Shown: positions 23,046-32,600 of the stretch, in pieces
How the letters are laid out: every line of letters starts with the position of its first letter
Numbering within the stretch: the stretch's first letter is position 1
Assembly: GCA_902712845.1 (NCBI GenBank)
Contig: LR743504.1
Location: 3,446,001-3,510,000 of the forward strand
Length of the DNA stretch: 64,000 nucleotides
Source: Methylobacterium bullatum
GTDB lineage: Bacteria; Pseudomonadota; Alphaproteobacteria; Rhizobiales; Beijerinckiaceae
Direction: 5' to 3'
Position numbers and translations under genes: made by a program
The notes under the pieces: model-generated
What the model saw: only the letters and a program-made list of their open reading frames with translations
Databases searched by the model: none
Told to the model about the DNA's origin: nothing

Positions 23046-23403
23046 CGGCCATTCCTTCCATGTCGCGATAGTGGGTGATCTTGGCATCGAGTGTGGTGAT
23101 CAGACCGGCGATGTCCGTCTGCTTCTTGAGAAGGGCGGCCCGATGCTCTTCCAGCATCTGTCTGCGAACGCTCAATGTCTCAGCCCCCATGGATCTCAGG
23201 CGGCCATATTCGAGCCTCTTGCGCATCGGCATGTCCATGGCCTGAAGCTTCTGGAGAAACGAGGCCCAAACGAGGTCTTCTGAACCGTAGCTTCTTCTGC
23301 CGCCTCGATCCCGCAATACTTTCGGCATGAGGCCGATACGCTCATAATAGCGAATCGTATCGATGCTTAATCCGCTCTCTCTGGCAAAATCGCTGATCCG
23401 CAC
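22966..23403 (-). CDS. MerR-family transcriptional regulator
   Basis: The protein has 145 residues from the GTG at 23403. The winged HTH is at the N-terminus (RISDFARESGLSIDTIRYYE, then RIGLMPKVLRDRGGRRSYG), followed by a long dimerisation helix (RRQMLEEHRAALLKKQTDIAGL). The C-terminal tail is short with one Cys and a His pair (DHSGCGN), too little to define an effector. MerR proteins of this type often sit beside carboxymuconolactone decarboxylase or aldehyde-detoxification genes, as here. It likely controls its own operon. Confidence 0.88.
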   Translation of the reverse strand: MRISDFARESGLSIDTIRYYERIGLMPKVLRDRGGRRSYGSEDLVWASFLQKLQAMDMPMRKRLEYGRLRSMGAETLSVRRQMLEEHRAALLKKQTDIAGLITTLDAKITHYRDMEGMADDTGSTHDHSGCGNAAARDRGTGTGA

Positions 23404-23622
23404 GGCGCACCCCCCTCGGCAAACGGTTGTAGGTGTTGGAGCGCGCTCCAGGTCAACAGGCAATCGTCGGCCGCCGTCGAGGGGCTTTCTGGCGCGGCGG
23501 ATGCCACCGCGCGATCGAGAACGGCAGGCAGGGCCACCGCCACGCCCGTGCCCGCCTCGCCTTCCGCTTCCGCGCTCCATGCCGTAAGGCCGCGGGACAC
23601 ATCTCAGGACACCGATGCGCGC

Positions 23623-25245
23623 ATGATCCGTCTCGAGAAAATCGGCAAGCAGAACGGACGGCAGATCGTCTTCATCGAGGCGTCGGCCGCGCTCCAGAAG
23701 GGCGAGAAGGTCGGCCTCGTGGGGCCGAACGGCGCCGGCAAGACCACCCTGTTCCGGATGATCACCGGCGAGGAGGAGCCCGACGAGGGCCAGGTCGCCA
23801 CCGACCGGGGCATCACCATCGGCTATTTCAGCCAGGATGTCGGCGAGATGGCCGGCTGCTCCGTCGTCTCCGCCGTGATGGACGGGGCCGGCCCGGTGAG
23901 CGTGGTCGCCACAGAACTGAAGCAGATCGAGGCCGGCCTCGCCGATCCCGACCGGATGGACGAGATGGATGCGCTCGTGGAGCGCTACGGCGAGGTCCAG
24001 GCCCGGTTCGAGGAGCTCGACGGCTACGCCCTCGAAGGCCGGGCCTACGAGGTGCTGGCGGGCCTGAGCTTTTCCCAGGAGATGATGGACGGCGACGTCG
24101 GCAAGCTCTCGGGCGGCTGGAAGATGCGCGTGGCGCTGGCCCGCATCCTCCTGATGAACCCGGACGTGATGCTCCTTGACGAGCCCTCGAACCATCTCGA
24201 CATTGAGAGCCTCATCTGGCTCGAGGCGTTCCTCAAGAACTACGAGGGCGCCCTGCTGATGACCTCGCACGACCGCGAGTTCATGAACCGCATCGTCGGT
24301 AAGGTCATCGAGATCGACGGCGGCACCCTCACCACCTATTCGGGCGACTACGTCTTCTACGAGCAGCAGCGGGCGCTCAACGAGACGCACCAGCAGGCGC
24401 AGTTCGAGCGCCAGCAGGCGATGCTTGCCAAGGAGATCAAGTTCATCGAGCGGTTCAAGGCCCGCGCCAGCCACGCCGCCCAGGTGCAGAGCCGGGTGAA
24501 GAAGCTCGACAAGATCGAGCGGGTGGAGCCTCCCAAGCGCCGTCAATCGGTGGCGTTCGAGTTCCAGCCGGCGCCGCGCTCCGGCGACGACGTCGTCATC
24601 ATCAAGAACGTGCACAAACGCTACGGCAGCCGCACCATCTACGAGGGGCTCGACTTCTCCATCCGTCGCCGGGAGCGCTGGTGCGTGATGGGCATCAACG
24701 GCGCCGGCAAGTCGACCCTGCTCAAGCTCGTGACCGGCTCGACCCCGCCCGACGACGGCAGCATCGCCGTGGGGGGAAGCGTCAAGCTCGGCTACTTCGC
24801 CCAGCACGCCATGGACCTCCTCGACGGCGACCTGACGGTGTTCCAGGATCTGGAGCGCTCGTTCCCGCAGGCGGGGCAGGGCAGCTTGCGGGCGCTGGCC
24901 GGCTGTTTCGGCTTCTCGGGCGACGACGTGGAGAAGCGCTGCCGCGTGCTCTCGGGCGGCGAGAAGGCTCGCCTCGTCATGGCCAAGATGCTGTTCGACC
25001 CGCCGAACTTCCTCGTCCTCGACGAGCCGACCAACCACCTCGACATGGGCACCAAGGAGATGCTCATCACCGCGCTTGCGAACTACGAGGGCACGATGCT
25101 GTTCGTGAGCCACGACCGGCACTTCCTCGCCGCCCTGTCGAACCGCGTCCTCGAACTCACCGCCGACGGCATCCATCAATATGGCGGCGGTTACACCGAA
25201 TACGTCGCCCGAACCGGCCAGGAGGCACCGGGCTTGCGGAGCTGA
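23623..25245 (+). CDS. ABC-F family ATP-binding protein
   Basis: The protein has 540 residues from the ATG at 23623. It has two full ABC domains and no membrane part: Walker A GPNGAGKTT and GINGAGKST, signatures LSGGW and LSGGE, Walker B MLLDEPSNHLD and LVLDEPTNHLD. Between the two is a charged linker (about 245-300) of the ABC-F type that reaches the ribosomal P/E site. ABC-F proteins act on ribosomes in translation control or antibiotic protection. It resembles the housekeeping YbiT/Uup-like group more than the resistance groups. No C-terminal coiled coil like that of Uup is seen. Confidence 0.9.
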   Translation: MIRLEKIGKQNGRQIVFIEASAALQKGEKVGLVGPNGAGKTTLFRMITGEEEPDEGQVATDRGITIGYFSQDVGEMAGCSVVSAVMDGAGPVSVVATELKQIEAGLADPDRMDEMDALVERYGEVQARFEELDGYALEGRAYEVLAGLSFSQEMMDGDVGKLSGGWKMRVALARILLMNPDVMLLDEPSNHLDIESLIWLEAFLKNYEGALLMTSHDREFMNRIVGKVIEIDGGTLTTYSGDYVFYEQQRALNETHQQAQFERQQAMLAKEIKFIERFKARASHAAQVQSRVKKLDKIERVEPPKRRQSVAFEFQPAPRSGDDVVIIKNVHKRYGSRTIYEGLDFSIRRRERWCVMGINGAGKSTLLKLVTGSTPPDDGSIAVGGSVKLGYFAQHAMDLLDGDLTVFQDLERSFPQAGQGSLRALAGCFGFSGDDVEKRCRVLSGGEKARLVMAKMLFDPPNFLVLDEPTNHLDMGTKEMLITALANYEGTMLFVSHDRHFLAALSNRVLELTADGIHQYGGGYTEYVARTGQEAPGLRS

Positions 25246-25335
25246 GCGGCTGGTTTCCCCCCTCTCACCGTGGGCGGGGTGAAGGATGCACGGCAACGAA
25301 AGCGCCTCGAACCCGATCACCCCAGGAGACCGACC

Positions 25336-25710
25336 ATGGATGCCAAACTCGCTGACATCGTCAGGGCGGCGGCGGCACAGGCCCGGCGCAAGGCCCGCGC
25401 CTTCGACGCATCGTCGTCGAAGGACGCACTGCCTTGGGCGGTGATCGAGGCCTTCGATGCGGACGTGCGCGGACATGTGGAGCGCGACCGCCGCATCGAG
25501 GAGGAGCGTGACCGGGTCCTCATCGCCGCGGTCAATCTCGCCGAGACGCTGCCCGAGGACGGCGAGGAGACGGTCGGGGCCGCGCGGGATGCCCTGATCG
25601 ATGCGATCGACTACCTCGAACAGGCCGTCCTGCGCTTCGGAAGCGTCAACCGCCAGGGAGCCCGGCTCGGCTACGGCGAGGCGGGACAGAGGGTGACCGA
25701 CGGACGGTGA
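25336..25710 (+). CDS. hypothetical protein
   Basis: The protein has 124 residues from the ATG at 25336 with GGAG at 25324. It is acidic and helical (AFDADVRGHVERDRRIEEER, then LAETLPEDGEETVGAA), and has no signal peptide. It lies 90 bp after the ABC-F gene on the same strand and could be co-transcribed. No family is recognised. Confidence 0.55.
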   Translation: MDAKLADIVRAAAAQARRKARAFDASSSKDALPWAVIEAFDADVRGHVERDRRIEEERDRVLIAAVNLAETLPEDGEETVGAARDALIDAIDYLEQAVLRFGSVNRQGARLGYGEAGQRVTDGR

Positions 25711-25809
25711 GGGTTTCGCCCTCCGGGGGTGAACCCGGACGGTCGACATGAGGGCGGGCCAGGCTCCCGCGAGCCCGACCCGTTCGTAGGTCCGCGCAGT
25801 GGAGTCGGG

Positions 25810-27486
25810 TCAGGCGGCCCGCACCGTAGCGAGGAAGCGGTGCACTTCTCCGGTGAGATGTTCGGATTGCTGGGACAGTTCGCCAGCGGCGCCGAGCACC
25901 TGGCTCGCGGCGGCTCCGGTCTCTTCGGCGGCGCTGGCCACGCCGGCGATGTTGCTCGTCACCTCGTTGGTGCCGGCCGAGGCCTGCGAGACGTTGCGCA
26001 CGATCTCCTGCGTCGCCGCGCTCTGCTGCTCGACCGCCGCCGCGATGGCGGTCGCCACCGCATTGATGTCCCGGATTCGCATCGTGATCGAACCGATGGC
26101 GGAGACCGCCTGGCCGGTTGCGCCCTGAATGTGGCCGATCTGCTGAGAGATCTCCTCCGTGGCACGGGCCGTCTGGTTGGCCAGTTCCTTCACCTCGGCG
26201 GCGACCACCGCGAAGCCCCGGCCCGCTTCACCGGCGCGGGCGGCCTCGATGGTGGCGTTGAGGGCGAGCAGGTTGGTCTGGCTGGCGATGGTCGAGATCA
26301 GGCTCACCACATCCCCGATCCGGCTCACGGCGCCGCTCAACTCCTGCACCAGGCCGGCCGTGGTATCGGCCTCCGTGACGGCGGATTGTGCGAGCGTGGC
26401 GGAGCTGGAAACCTGTCGGCCGATCTCCTGCACGGACGTGCCGAGTTCCTCGGCGGCGGCAGCGACCGTGTTCACGTTGACGGCAGCCTCCTCGGCGGCG
26501 GCGGCCACGGTGGTGGATTGCGAAGCGGTCTGCGTCGCCGTCACCGTCATGGCCTGCGCCGTGGCCTGAAGCTCGGTGGCAGAGGAGGAGACCATGCCGA
26601 TGATGTCGCCGACCGCCGTCTCGAAATCCTCGGCCATCTTGCGCATGCCGAGCTTGCGCTGCTCTTCCGCGCTCGCTCGGGCCACCACCGTCTCCTCTTC
26701 GAGTGCGCGCGTGCGGATCAGGTTGGTCCGGAACACTTCCACCGCCTGGGCCATCTCACCGATCTCGTCGTGGCGGCCCATGGACGGCACGGCGGTCGTC
26801 TCGTCACCGCCGGCGATGTGACGCATGGCCTGGGTCATGCGCTCGATCGGGCGGGCCACGCCGAGGAACGAGAAGATCATGGCCGAGACGGCCATGACGA
26901 TGCAGACGGTGAGCATGATGATCGAGATCCGGATCGCTTCGGCCTGCTGGCTGCGCGCCGCCTCACCGGCGGCGTTGGCGGCCGCCACATTGATCTCTAC
27001 CAGACGGGTGGCCGCCTCGGCGACCGCCCGATAATTCGCGTGGTTGCCTTCGCGGAAGAAGGTCAGCGCCTGCTCCCTATCGGTCTCGCGCAGGGAGCGG
27101 AGCTTTCCCCAATCGGCCTTCAGTATCTCCATCCTGGCGGTAAGATCGTCATAGGCGGCCCTCTCATCCGCTCCGGTGATCAGGGATTTATAGTCTTCGA
27201 CAGACTTGTTGCGCTCCAGCATCATTTCGTTCGCGAGCTTGAGATCGGCCTGCTCGATGGTGCTGTTGGGAGCGGTCAGGTAGCGCAGCTGGGACGTGCG
27301 GACCCGGAGCACCAGACGATTGATCTTGTCGGCCTGGGTCACCGACGGCACGGCATTGTCGACCAGCACGGCGATCTTCGTGCCGATGTCCTGAAGCTTG
27401 TATAAAGCCACCAAGCCCTGCGCGGCCGAAATCGAAACGACGATGCTGAACAGACCGATCAGTACGGCCTTGACCGACAAACGCAT
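25810..27486 (-). CDS. methyl-accepting chemotaxis protein
   Basis: The protein has 558 residues. It has a first transmembrane helix (about 6-28), a four-helix-bundle sensor (about 35-185), a second span (about 187-210), a HAMP domain (about 210-265, [17 protein letters not shown]) and the signalling domain whose hairpin tip is visible in [20 protein letters not shown]. It senses a ligand in the periplasm and controls a CheA kinase. No C-terminal NWETF-like pentapeptide is seen, so adaptation enzymes would not tether. The ligand cannot be read from the sequence. It is monocistronic. Confidence 0.9.
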   Translation of the reverse strand: MRLSVKAVLIGLFSIVVSISAAQGLVALYKLQDIGTKIAVLVDNAVPSVTQADKINRLVLRVRTSQLRYLTAPNSTIEQADLKLANEMMLERNKSVEDYKSLITGADERAAYDDLTARMEILKADWGKLRSLRETDREQALTFFREGNHANYRAVAEAATRLVEINVAAANAAGEAARSQQAEAIRISIIMLTVCIVMAVSAMIFSFLGVARPIERMTQAMRHIAGGDETTAVPSMGRHDEIGEMAQAVEVFRTNLIRTRALEEETVVARASAEEQRKLGMRKMAEDFETAVGDIIGMVSSSATELQATAQAMTVTATQTASQSTTVAAAAEEAAVNVNTVAAAAEELGTSVQEIGRQVSSSATLAQSAVTEADTTAGLVQELSGAVSRIGDVVSLISTIASQTNLLALNATIEAARAGEAGRGFAVVAAEVKELANQTARATEEISQQIGHIQGATGQAVSAIGSITMRIRDINAVATAIAAAVEQQSAATQEIVRNVSQASAGTNEVTSNIAGVASAAEETGAAASQVLGAAGELSQQSEHLTGEVHRFLATVRAA

Positions 27487-27867
27487 GACCTACACCCCCA
27501 TCGATACAATGATAATAAACGGATAGAGAGTCTTATTTAATATTCCATAACTACTTGCATGAAATATATTTCATCTGTACTCGATTTATATTTTATCTCC
27601 CTGGGCGGTCACGTATTCAAATTTTCCCATGTTAAAACTCTGGTTACCCCATGCAAACCTCAAGAACGACGAAGCATGTGTTGTCACGCCCAACTCACGA
27701 AACGTTGCCGCGAAACTTTTTTCAGTCTTCATGAGCATCGCAACTTGCCGCCAGTAACGGCGTAGCGACGGTCGTGTGAGGCGTGCGCGATCTCCCTCGA
27801 CCACGAGCAGAGAGGTCTCGTGCGGGGCGCGCTGCGTCATGGCTCCCGGCGAGCCGGGCAAGATCGC
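27487..27867. other. intergenic region upstream of the chemoreceptor gene
   Basis: The stretch is AT-rich near 27500-27640 and probably holds the chemoreceptor promoter. An open frame on the minus strand (27586-27861) encodes 91 residues without a recognisable domain; its composition does not argue strongly for a gene. I leave it uncalled. Confidence 0.45.
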
Positions 27868-28875
27868 TCAGTCGAGCCAGCCCGTCAGAACGTAGCAGCA
27901 TGCGGCGATGAGGGCCGCGGCGGGCAGGGTCAGCACCCAGGCGACGACGATGTTGCCGGCGATGCCCCAGCGCACGGCCGATGTCCGGCGAGCAGCACCG
28001 ACGCCGACGATGGCGCCGGTGATGGTGTGCGTGGTCGAGACCGGCACCCCGAGCCAGGTCGCCAGGAACAGGGTGATGGCCCCCCCGGTCTCGGCGCAGA
28101 AGCCCTGCATCGGGTTGAGGCGGGTGATCTTCGAACCCATCGTATGGACGATGCGCCAGCCGCCGAAGAGGGTCCCGAGCGCCATCGCCGATTGGCAGGC
28201 CAGGACCACCCAGAGCGGAACGTGGAAGCTGCTTCCCAGATGCCCCTGCGAGTAGAGCAGCACCGCGATGATCCCCATGGTCTTCTGGGCGTCATTGCCG
28301 CCATGACCGAGGGAATAGAGCGAGGCCGAGACGAATTGCAGGTGGCGGAAGCTCCGGTCGACCCCGAACGGCGTGGCGCGCCGGCAGGTCCAGGACACGA
28401 TCAGCACGAGGAGGAGAGCGAGCAGGAATCCGATGAGCGGCGAGAGCACGATGGCCGCGATCGTCTTCGACAGGCCGGACCAGACCACGACGTCGAGCCC
28501 CGCCTTGGTGATGCCCGCCCCGACGAGGCCACCGACCAGGGCGTGCGAAGAACTCGACGGAATTCCGAGCACCCAGGTGGCGATGTTCCAGGCGATGGCG
28601 CCGACCAGCGCGCTCAGGATCACGCGCGGATCGACGATCCCGGCATCGACGATCCCGGTCCCCAGGGTCTGTGCCACGTGAAGGCCGAAGAACAGGAACG
28701 CGATGAAGTTGAAGAACGCCGCCCACAGTACCGCGTATTGCGGACGCAGTACCCGGGTCGAGACGATGGTGGCGATGGAATTGGCCGCGTCGTGCAGGCC
28801 GTTGAGGAAGTCGAAGAACAGGGCGACGGCGATGAGGCCGGCCAGCGCCGGCAGCGCGAGGGAGGCGGCGTCCAT
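27868..28875 (-). CDS. pit: inorganic phosphate transporter, Pit family
   Basis: The protein has 335 residues and about ten membrane spans. Both PHO-4 family repeats are visible: FDFLNGLHDAANSIATIV with GIPSSSSHALVGGLVGAG in the first half, and SLGHGGNDAQKTMG with VPVSTTHTITGAIVG in the second. Pit transporters carry metal phosphate into the cell with protons at low affinity. The start could be the GTG at 28884, which overlaps the stop of the DUF47 gene (GTGTGA), or the ATG at 28875. The pair with a DUF47 protein is the usual arrangement. Confidence 0.92.
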   Translation of the reverse strand: MDAASLALPALAGLIAVALFFDFLNGLHDAANSIATIVSTRVLRPQYAVLWAAFFNFIAFLFFGLHVAQTLGTGIVDAGIVDPRVILSALVGAIAWNIATWVLGIPSSSSHALVGGLVGAGITKAGLDVVVWSGLSKTIAAIVLSPLIGFLLALLLVLIVSWTCRRATPFGVDRSFRHLQFVSASLYSLGHGGNDAQKTMGIIAVLLYSQGHLGSSFHVPLWVVLACQSAMALGTLFGGWRIVHTMGSKITRLNPMQGFCAETGGAITLFLATWLGVPVSTTHTITGAIVGVGAARRTSAVRWGIAGNIVVAWVLTLPAAALIAACCYVLTGWLD

Positions 28876-28880
28876 GCCCG

Positions 28881-29537
28881 TCACACGTTCTCGATCACGA
28901 TGCCGCTGATCTCGTTGGCGACGTCCTCGAATCGGTCGACCACATCCTCCAGGTGCCCGTAGATCTCGGCGCCGATGATGTAGGCCATGGTGTCGCCGTC
29001 GCCGCCATCCTTGCGATGGGCCCGGTAGAGGGCCTTGAGGCCACGCTCCTGCAACTCGTCCGAGCGGCCCTCGACGCGGGTGATGCGCTCCGTGAGGGAG
29101 TTGATCCGTCCCGCATGGGTGCCGACGGCATTGAGCAGGGGGATCGTCTCGGCCGTGAGACGCGCCGCCTCGAACACGGTGTCGCCCATCTCGCGCATGA
29201 GCGGCTCGAAGGAGCGGATCTCGTAGAGGGCGATGGTCTTCACGGTCTTGTTCATCTGGTCGATGGCGTCGTCCATCGACTGGATCAGGTCCTTGATGTC
29301 GCCGCGGTCGAACGGGGTGATGAAGCTGCGCCGGACCGCGAGCAGGACCTCTGCGGTGATCGCGTCCGCCTCGTGCTCACGGTCGACGATCACCTGGCAG
29401 TAGCCCGGCACGCCGTCGCCTCCCTTCAGGACACCCTGGAGCGCCTCCGCTCCCGCGACGAGGGTCTGGGAATGGCGCTCGAACAGGTCGAAGAAGCGAT
29501 CCTCCCGCGGCATCAAGGCCCGAAACCAGCCCATCAT
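28881..29537 (-). CDS. DUF47 family (PhoU-like) protein
   Basis: The protein has 218 residues, all helical. The PhoU-like pattern is visible: an N-terminal MPREDRFFDLFERHSQTL, then VDREHEADAITAEVLLAVR, and MDDAIDQMNKTVKTIALYE, with conserved Asp/Glu likely to bind metal. DUF47 proteins pair with Pit permeases and modulate them, as the stop-start overlap here suggests. There is no signal peptide, so it is cytoplasmic. I could not find a convincing Pho box upstream. Confidence 0.9.
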   Translation of the reverse strand: MMGWFRALMPREDRFFDLFERHSQTLVAGAEALQGVLKGGDGVPGYCQVIVDREHEADAITAEVLLAVRRSFITPFDRGDIKDLIQSMDDAIDQMNKTVKTIALYEIRSFEPLMREMGDTVFEAARLTAETIPLLNAVGTHAGRINSLTERITRVEGRSDELQERGLKALYRAHRKDGGDGDTMAYIIGAEIYGHLEDVVDRFEDVANEISGIVIENV

Positions 29538-29683
29538 TCGGCGTGCCCCTTCCCGATGTGGCGGGCACTCTCCGTTCGGCGCCGCAGGCTATGTCAGCCG
29601 TCAGGTGACCGTGGCCGTGAGAGTCCCGCCGGCCGATAACGTCTTCGAGGCCGCTCCGGTGCCGGTCATTCGCTCCGATCCCG

Positions 29684-32600
29684 TCAATATTCCCATTCGG
29701 CTCCCACCCCCACGGCGGTGCGGCCGTCGCTGCCGGCCTCTCCCTGGATCTTGATGCGGCGGGTCACGTCATAGTCCACGGTGGCGGCGGTATCCTGGGG
29801 CTTGGCGCCCGCCTTGACGCCGACACTGAGACGGTCGCTGAGGTAGCGCGAGGCCCCCAGCGCCGGGCCGCCGCTGGCGCCGGTGGAGACGTCGAGGCTG
29901 TCGAGTCCGAGCCCCTTGCGGGCCTGTTCGAACACGTCCGGCCCGCCGGCCCCGCCGGAGAGCTGCGACACCGCCTGGGCGAGCTGGAGCGCCTGGAACG
30001 GCGAGAGGCCGCCGGCCGCCTTCTTGAACAGCAGCCGCGACAGGACCTCGTCCTGCGGCAGGGACGGATCGGAGGTCAGGACGAAGTCGGGCTGATTGGC
30101 CGGGCCGGTCACAGCGACGCGGGCGGTGACCTCGGCGGCCTTGGTCTCGGCCTGAAAGTCGAGATCGGGGACCGCGAGTTCACCGTTGAAGGCGAGGCGA
30201 CCACGGGTGAAGTCGAGTCGCTGGCCGATGATGCTGAGACGGCCGCGGCGCATGGCGAAGTCACCCACCGCCACCGGGTCGCGGGAGGTGCCGGTGAGGC
30301 GCAGGTCGCCGCCGAGTTCCGCGTCGATGCCGCGCCCGCGTACAAAGATGCGGTTCGGCGCATGGACGGCCACGTCCAGCGTCGCGTCGAAGGGCGGGGG
30401 CGCCTTCCTGCGCTTGCCCAGAGCCGCGACCTTCGCCGTGCGGTCGGCCTTCGCATCGACGCGCGCCCGCACGTCCGCAGGCGTATTGACTCGGCGCACG
30501 CCGGGCAGGGGCTGCACCGTGGCGGGCAGGCGATCGGGGACGGTCACGTCGACGGAGACGAGGTCGACCCGCCCCGACACTTTCGGCGTCCGCGCCAAAG
30601 GACCGCTCAAGGCGAGGTTGAGGCTCGCGGTGGCGGTGACGATGGGGCTGGAGACGAGCTCGGCACGCTCGGCGGTGATCTTGAACGCGCCGGGGAACCC
30701 GCCATTCGGGTCCAGGGCCACGCGGCCGCTGGCCTGCAGGCCGCCGCCGTTCCGGGTCTGCGCGGTGAGGCGCTCCACCACGAGGGTATCGCCCCGCCCG
30801 GTGACGCGGCCCTCGATCTGCTTGAGAGCGATGCCCTGGAGCGGATCGGTGAAGCTGCCGCCGGAGAGGGTGGCGGCACCCTCGGCACGGGGCGCGTCGA
30901 GGGTGCCCGACACGCCCCCGTCGAGGGCGATCCGGCCGGTGACCCGCTGGCCGCCGACGCTGAGCAGGCTGTTGGCCATGGCCGCGTCGAAGGTGCCGCG
31001 CAGTTTCAGGGCGATGGGTCCGCCCGCCGAGACGGGCAGGAAGCCGGCGAGGGTCAGCTCCGCCCCGCGACCGGCCGAGACCCGGCCCTCGATCCCGGCG
31101 CGGCCGTCGCTCAGGGTGCCGCTCGCCTTGGCGTCGATGGGCGGCAGGCCGGCCTTGCGCGTCTCCGGTGTCACGACCTTCGCCACCGACAGGGCATAGC
31201 GCCCTTCCGGCCGCGCGGCCGTGCCGTGGATATCGGCGTCCCCGTCGAGGGTGCCGGTGAGGGCAAGGCTCGGCGAGGCGATGCGGGCGAGCGCCAGGGG
31301 CAGCGCCCGGATGCCGAGCTTCAGGTCGAGATTCGATCCGGCCCGTCCGGCGAGGCTGACCCGCCCGGTACCCGCGGCGATGACGAGACCGTCGATGAGG
31401 GCCGAGCCCCGGTCGAGGGTGATCGTGGCGGGACCAGCCAGGGCCAGGCGATCCTTGCCGCGTGACGCGGAGAAGCGCGACAGCTCGATCCGCGTGGCCT
31501 TGGCCGGAACGAGCCGGGCGGCACCGTCGAGATCGAAGCCGCGCGCCTTGGCGGTGAGGGTGATGTCGCTGGCATTGGGCGACCCCACGGCCAGGAGGCG
31601 CACGGTGTCGATGGACTCGCCGGCGGCGATGACCCGGTCGGCATTGACCCGCCCGTCCACGACGGGATGGGCGAGGAGATCGCGGCCGGTGAGGTCGGCG
31701 TCGAGTTGCGCGAGGCCGATCTCGCCTGAGCGCAGGGAGGCGCCCTTGGCCTTCACCGACGCGTCCTGGCGTCCCCCCTCGCGCGAGAGGGCGACGGTCG
31801 CGTCGAGGCTTCCGGCCAGGGGCGTGAGGGCGAGCGGCGACAGGTCGTCGAGATTGGCGGCCGAGAGCGTGACGCTCCCCTGCGTCAGGAGGGTCGCCGC
31901 ATCGACGGCGGCCCTGCCGGCGAGGGTGGCCGAGCCGAGATTCACCGCGAGCCGGTCGAGGGACCAATCCGCGCCCGTGCGGGCGAGATGCACGTCCCCG
32001 CGCAGGGTCTTGCCGCCGATCTCGCCGCCCAGCGCCAGAGTCCCGTCGAGCGCCCCGGTGAGGTCCTTCAGCGCCGTGGCCACGCGCACGTCCCGGATCG
32101 GGCGGCCGAGCGCCCGTCCGTCCGCGGCGGTGAGGGTGGCGGTGAGGTCCGGCTTCTCCAGGGTTCCGGAGAGCCGCCCGTCGAGGAGGGCGCGGCCCGC
32201 AAGGCGCGGATCGACGGCGGAGAGGGTCTTCACGTCCACCAGGAGCTTGGCGTCGGCGAGGCGTGCCGTGGCCTTGCCCTCCAGCCGGGCCACCACCTCG
32301 GCACCGTCGAGCTTCACGCCGTCGAAACTGTAGCCGTCGAAGACCTGCGAGAGCCTGCCCGAGAAATGCGGCTCGCGGCCGAGGAGCCGGTCGAGGGCCG
32401 GCAGGCCGAGGACGAGTCCCTTTGTCGTCGCATCCACATCGGCGGTCACCGCCTTGCGGGCGGGGTCGCCGCTCAAGTTCGCCTTTACGGCGACGCTGCC
32501 GGCAAGGGTCCGGTCGGCCACATCGGAGAAGGCCGAGAGGTCGGCGAGACCCGCCTTCAGCGTGCCGGTGAGCGTGTTCTGGCCGACGCGGCCGGCATAG

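Noticed and set aside
22966..25749. 927-codon minus-strand frame opposite the ABC-F gene
   Set aside because: Only its last 145 codons are a gene (the MerR regulator). The rest is the antisense shadow of the ABC-F gene.
25729..27405. Long plus-strand frame opposite the chemoreceptor gene
   Set aside because: It is a Gly/His/Arg-rich antisense shadow typical of GC-rich genomes, while the minus strand encodes a full chemoreceptor.
27586..27861. 91-codon minus-strand frame between the chemoreceptor and Pit genes
   Set aside because: No recognisable domain, weak start context and a composition that fits a promoter region. It cannot be excluded but is not supported.
29540..29680. Possible Pho box upstream of the DUF47-Pit operon
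   Set aside because: Two CTGAC words occur but their spacing is not the 11-bp repeat spacing of Pho boxes.
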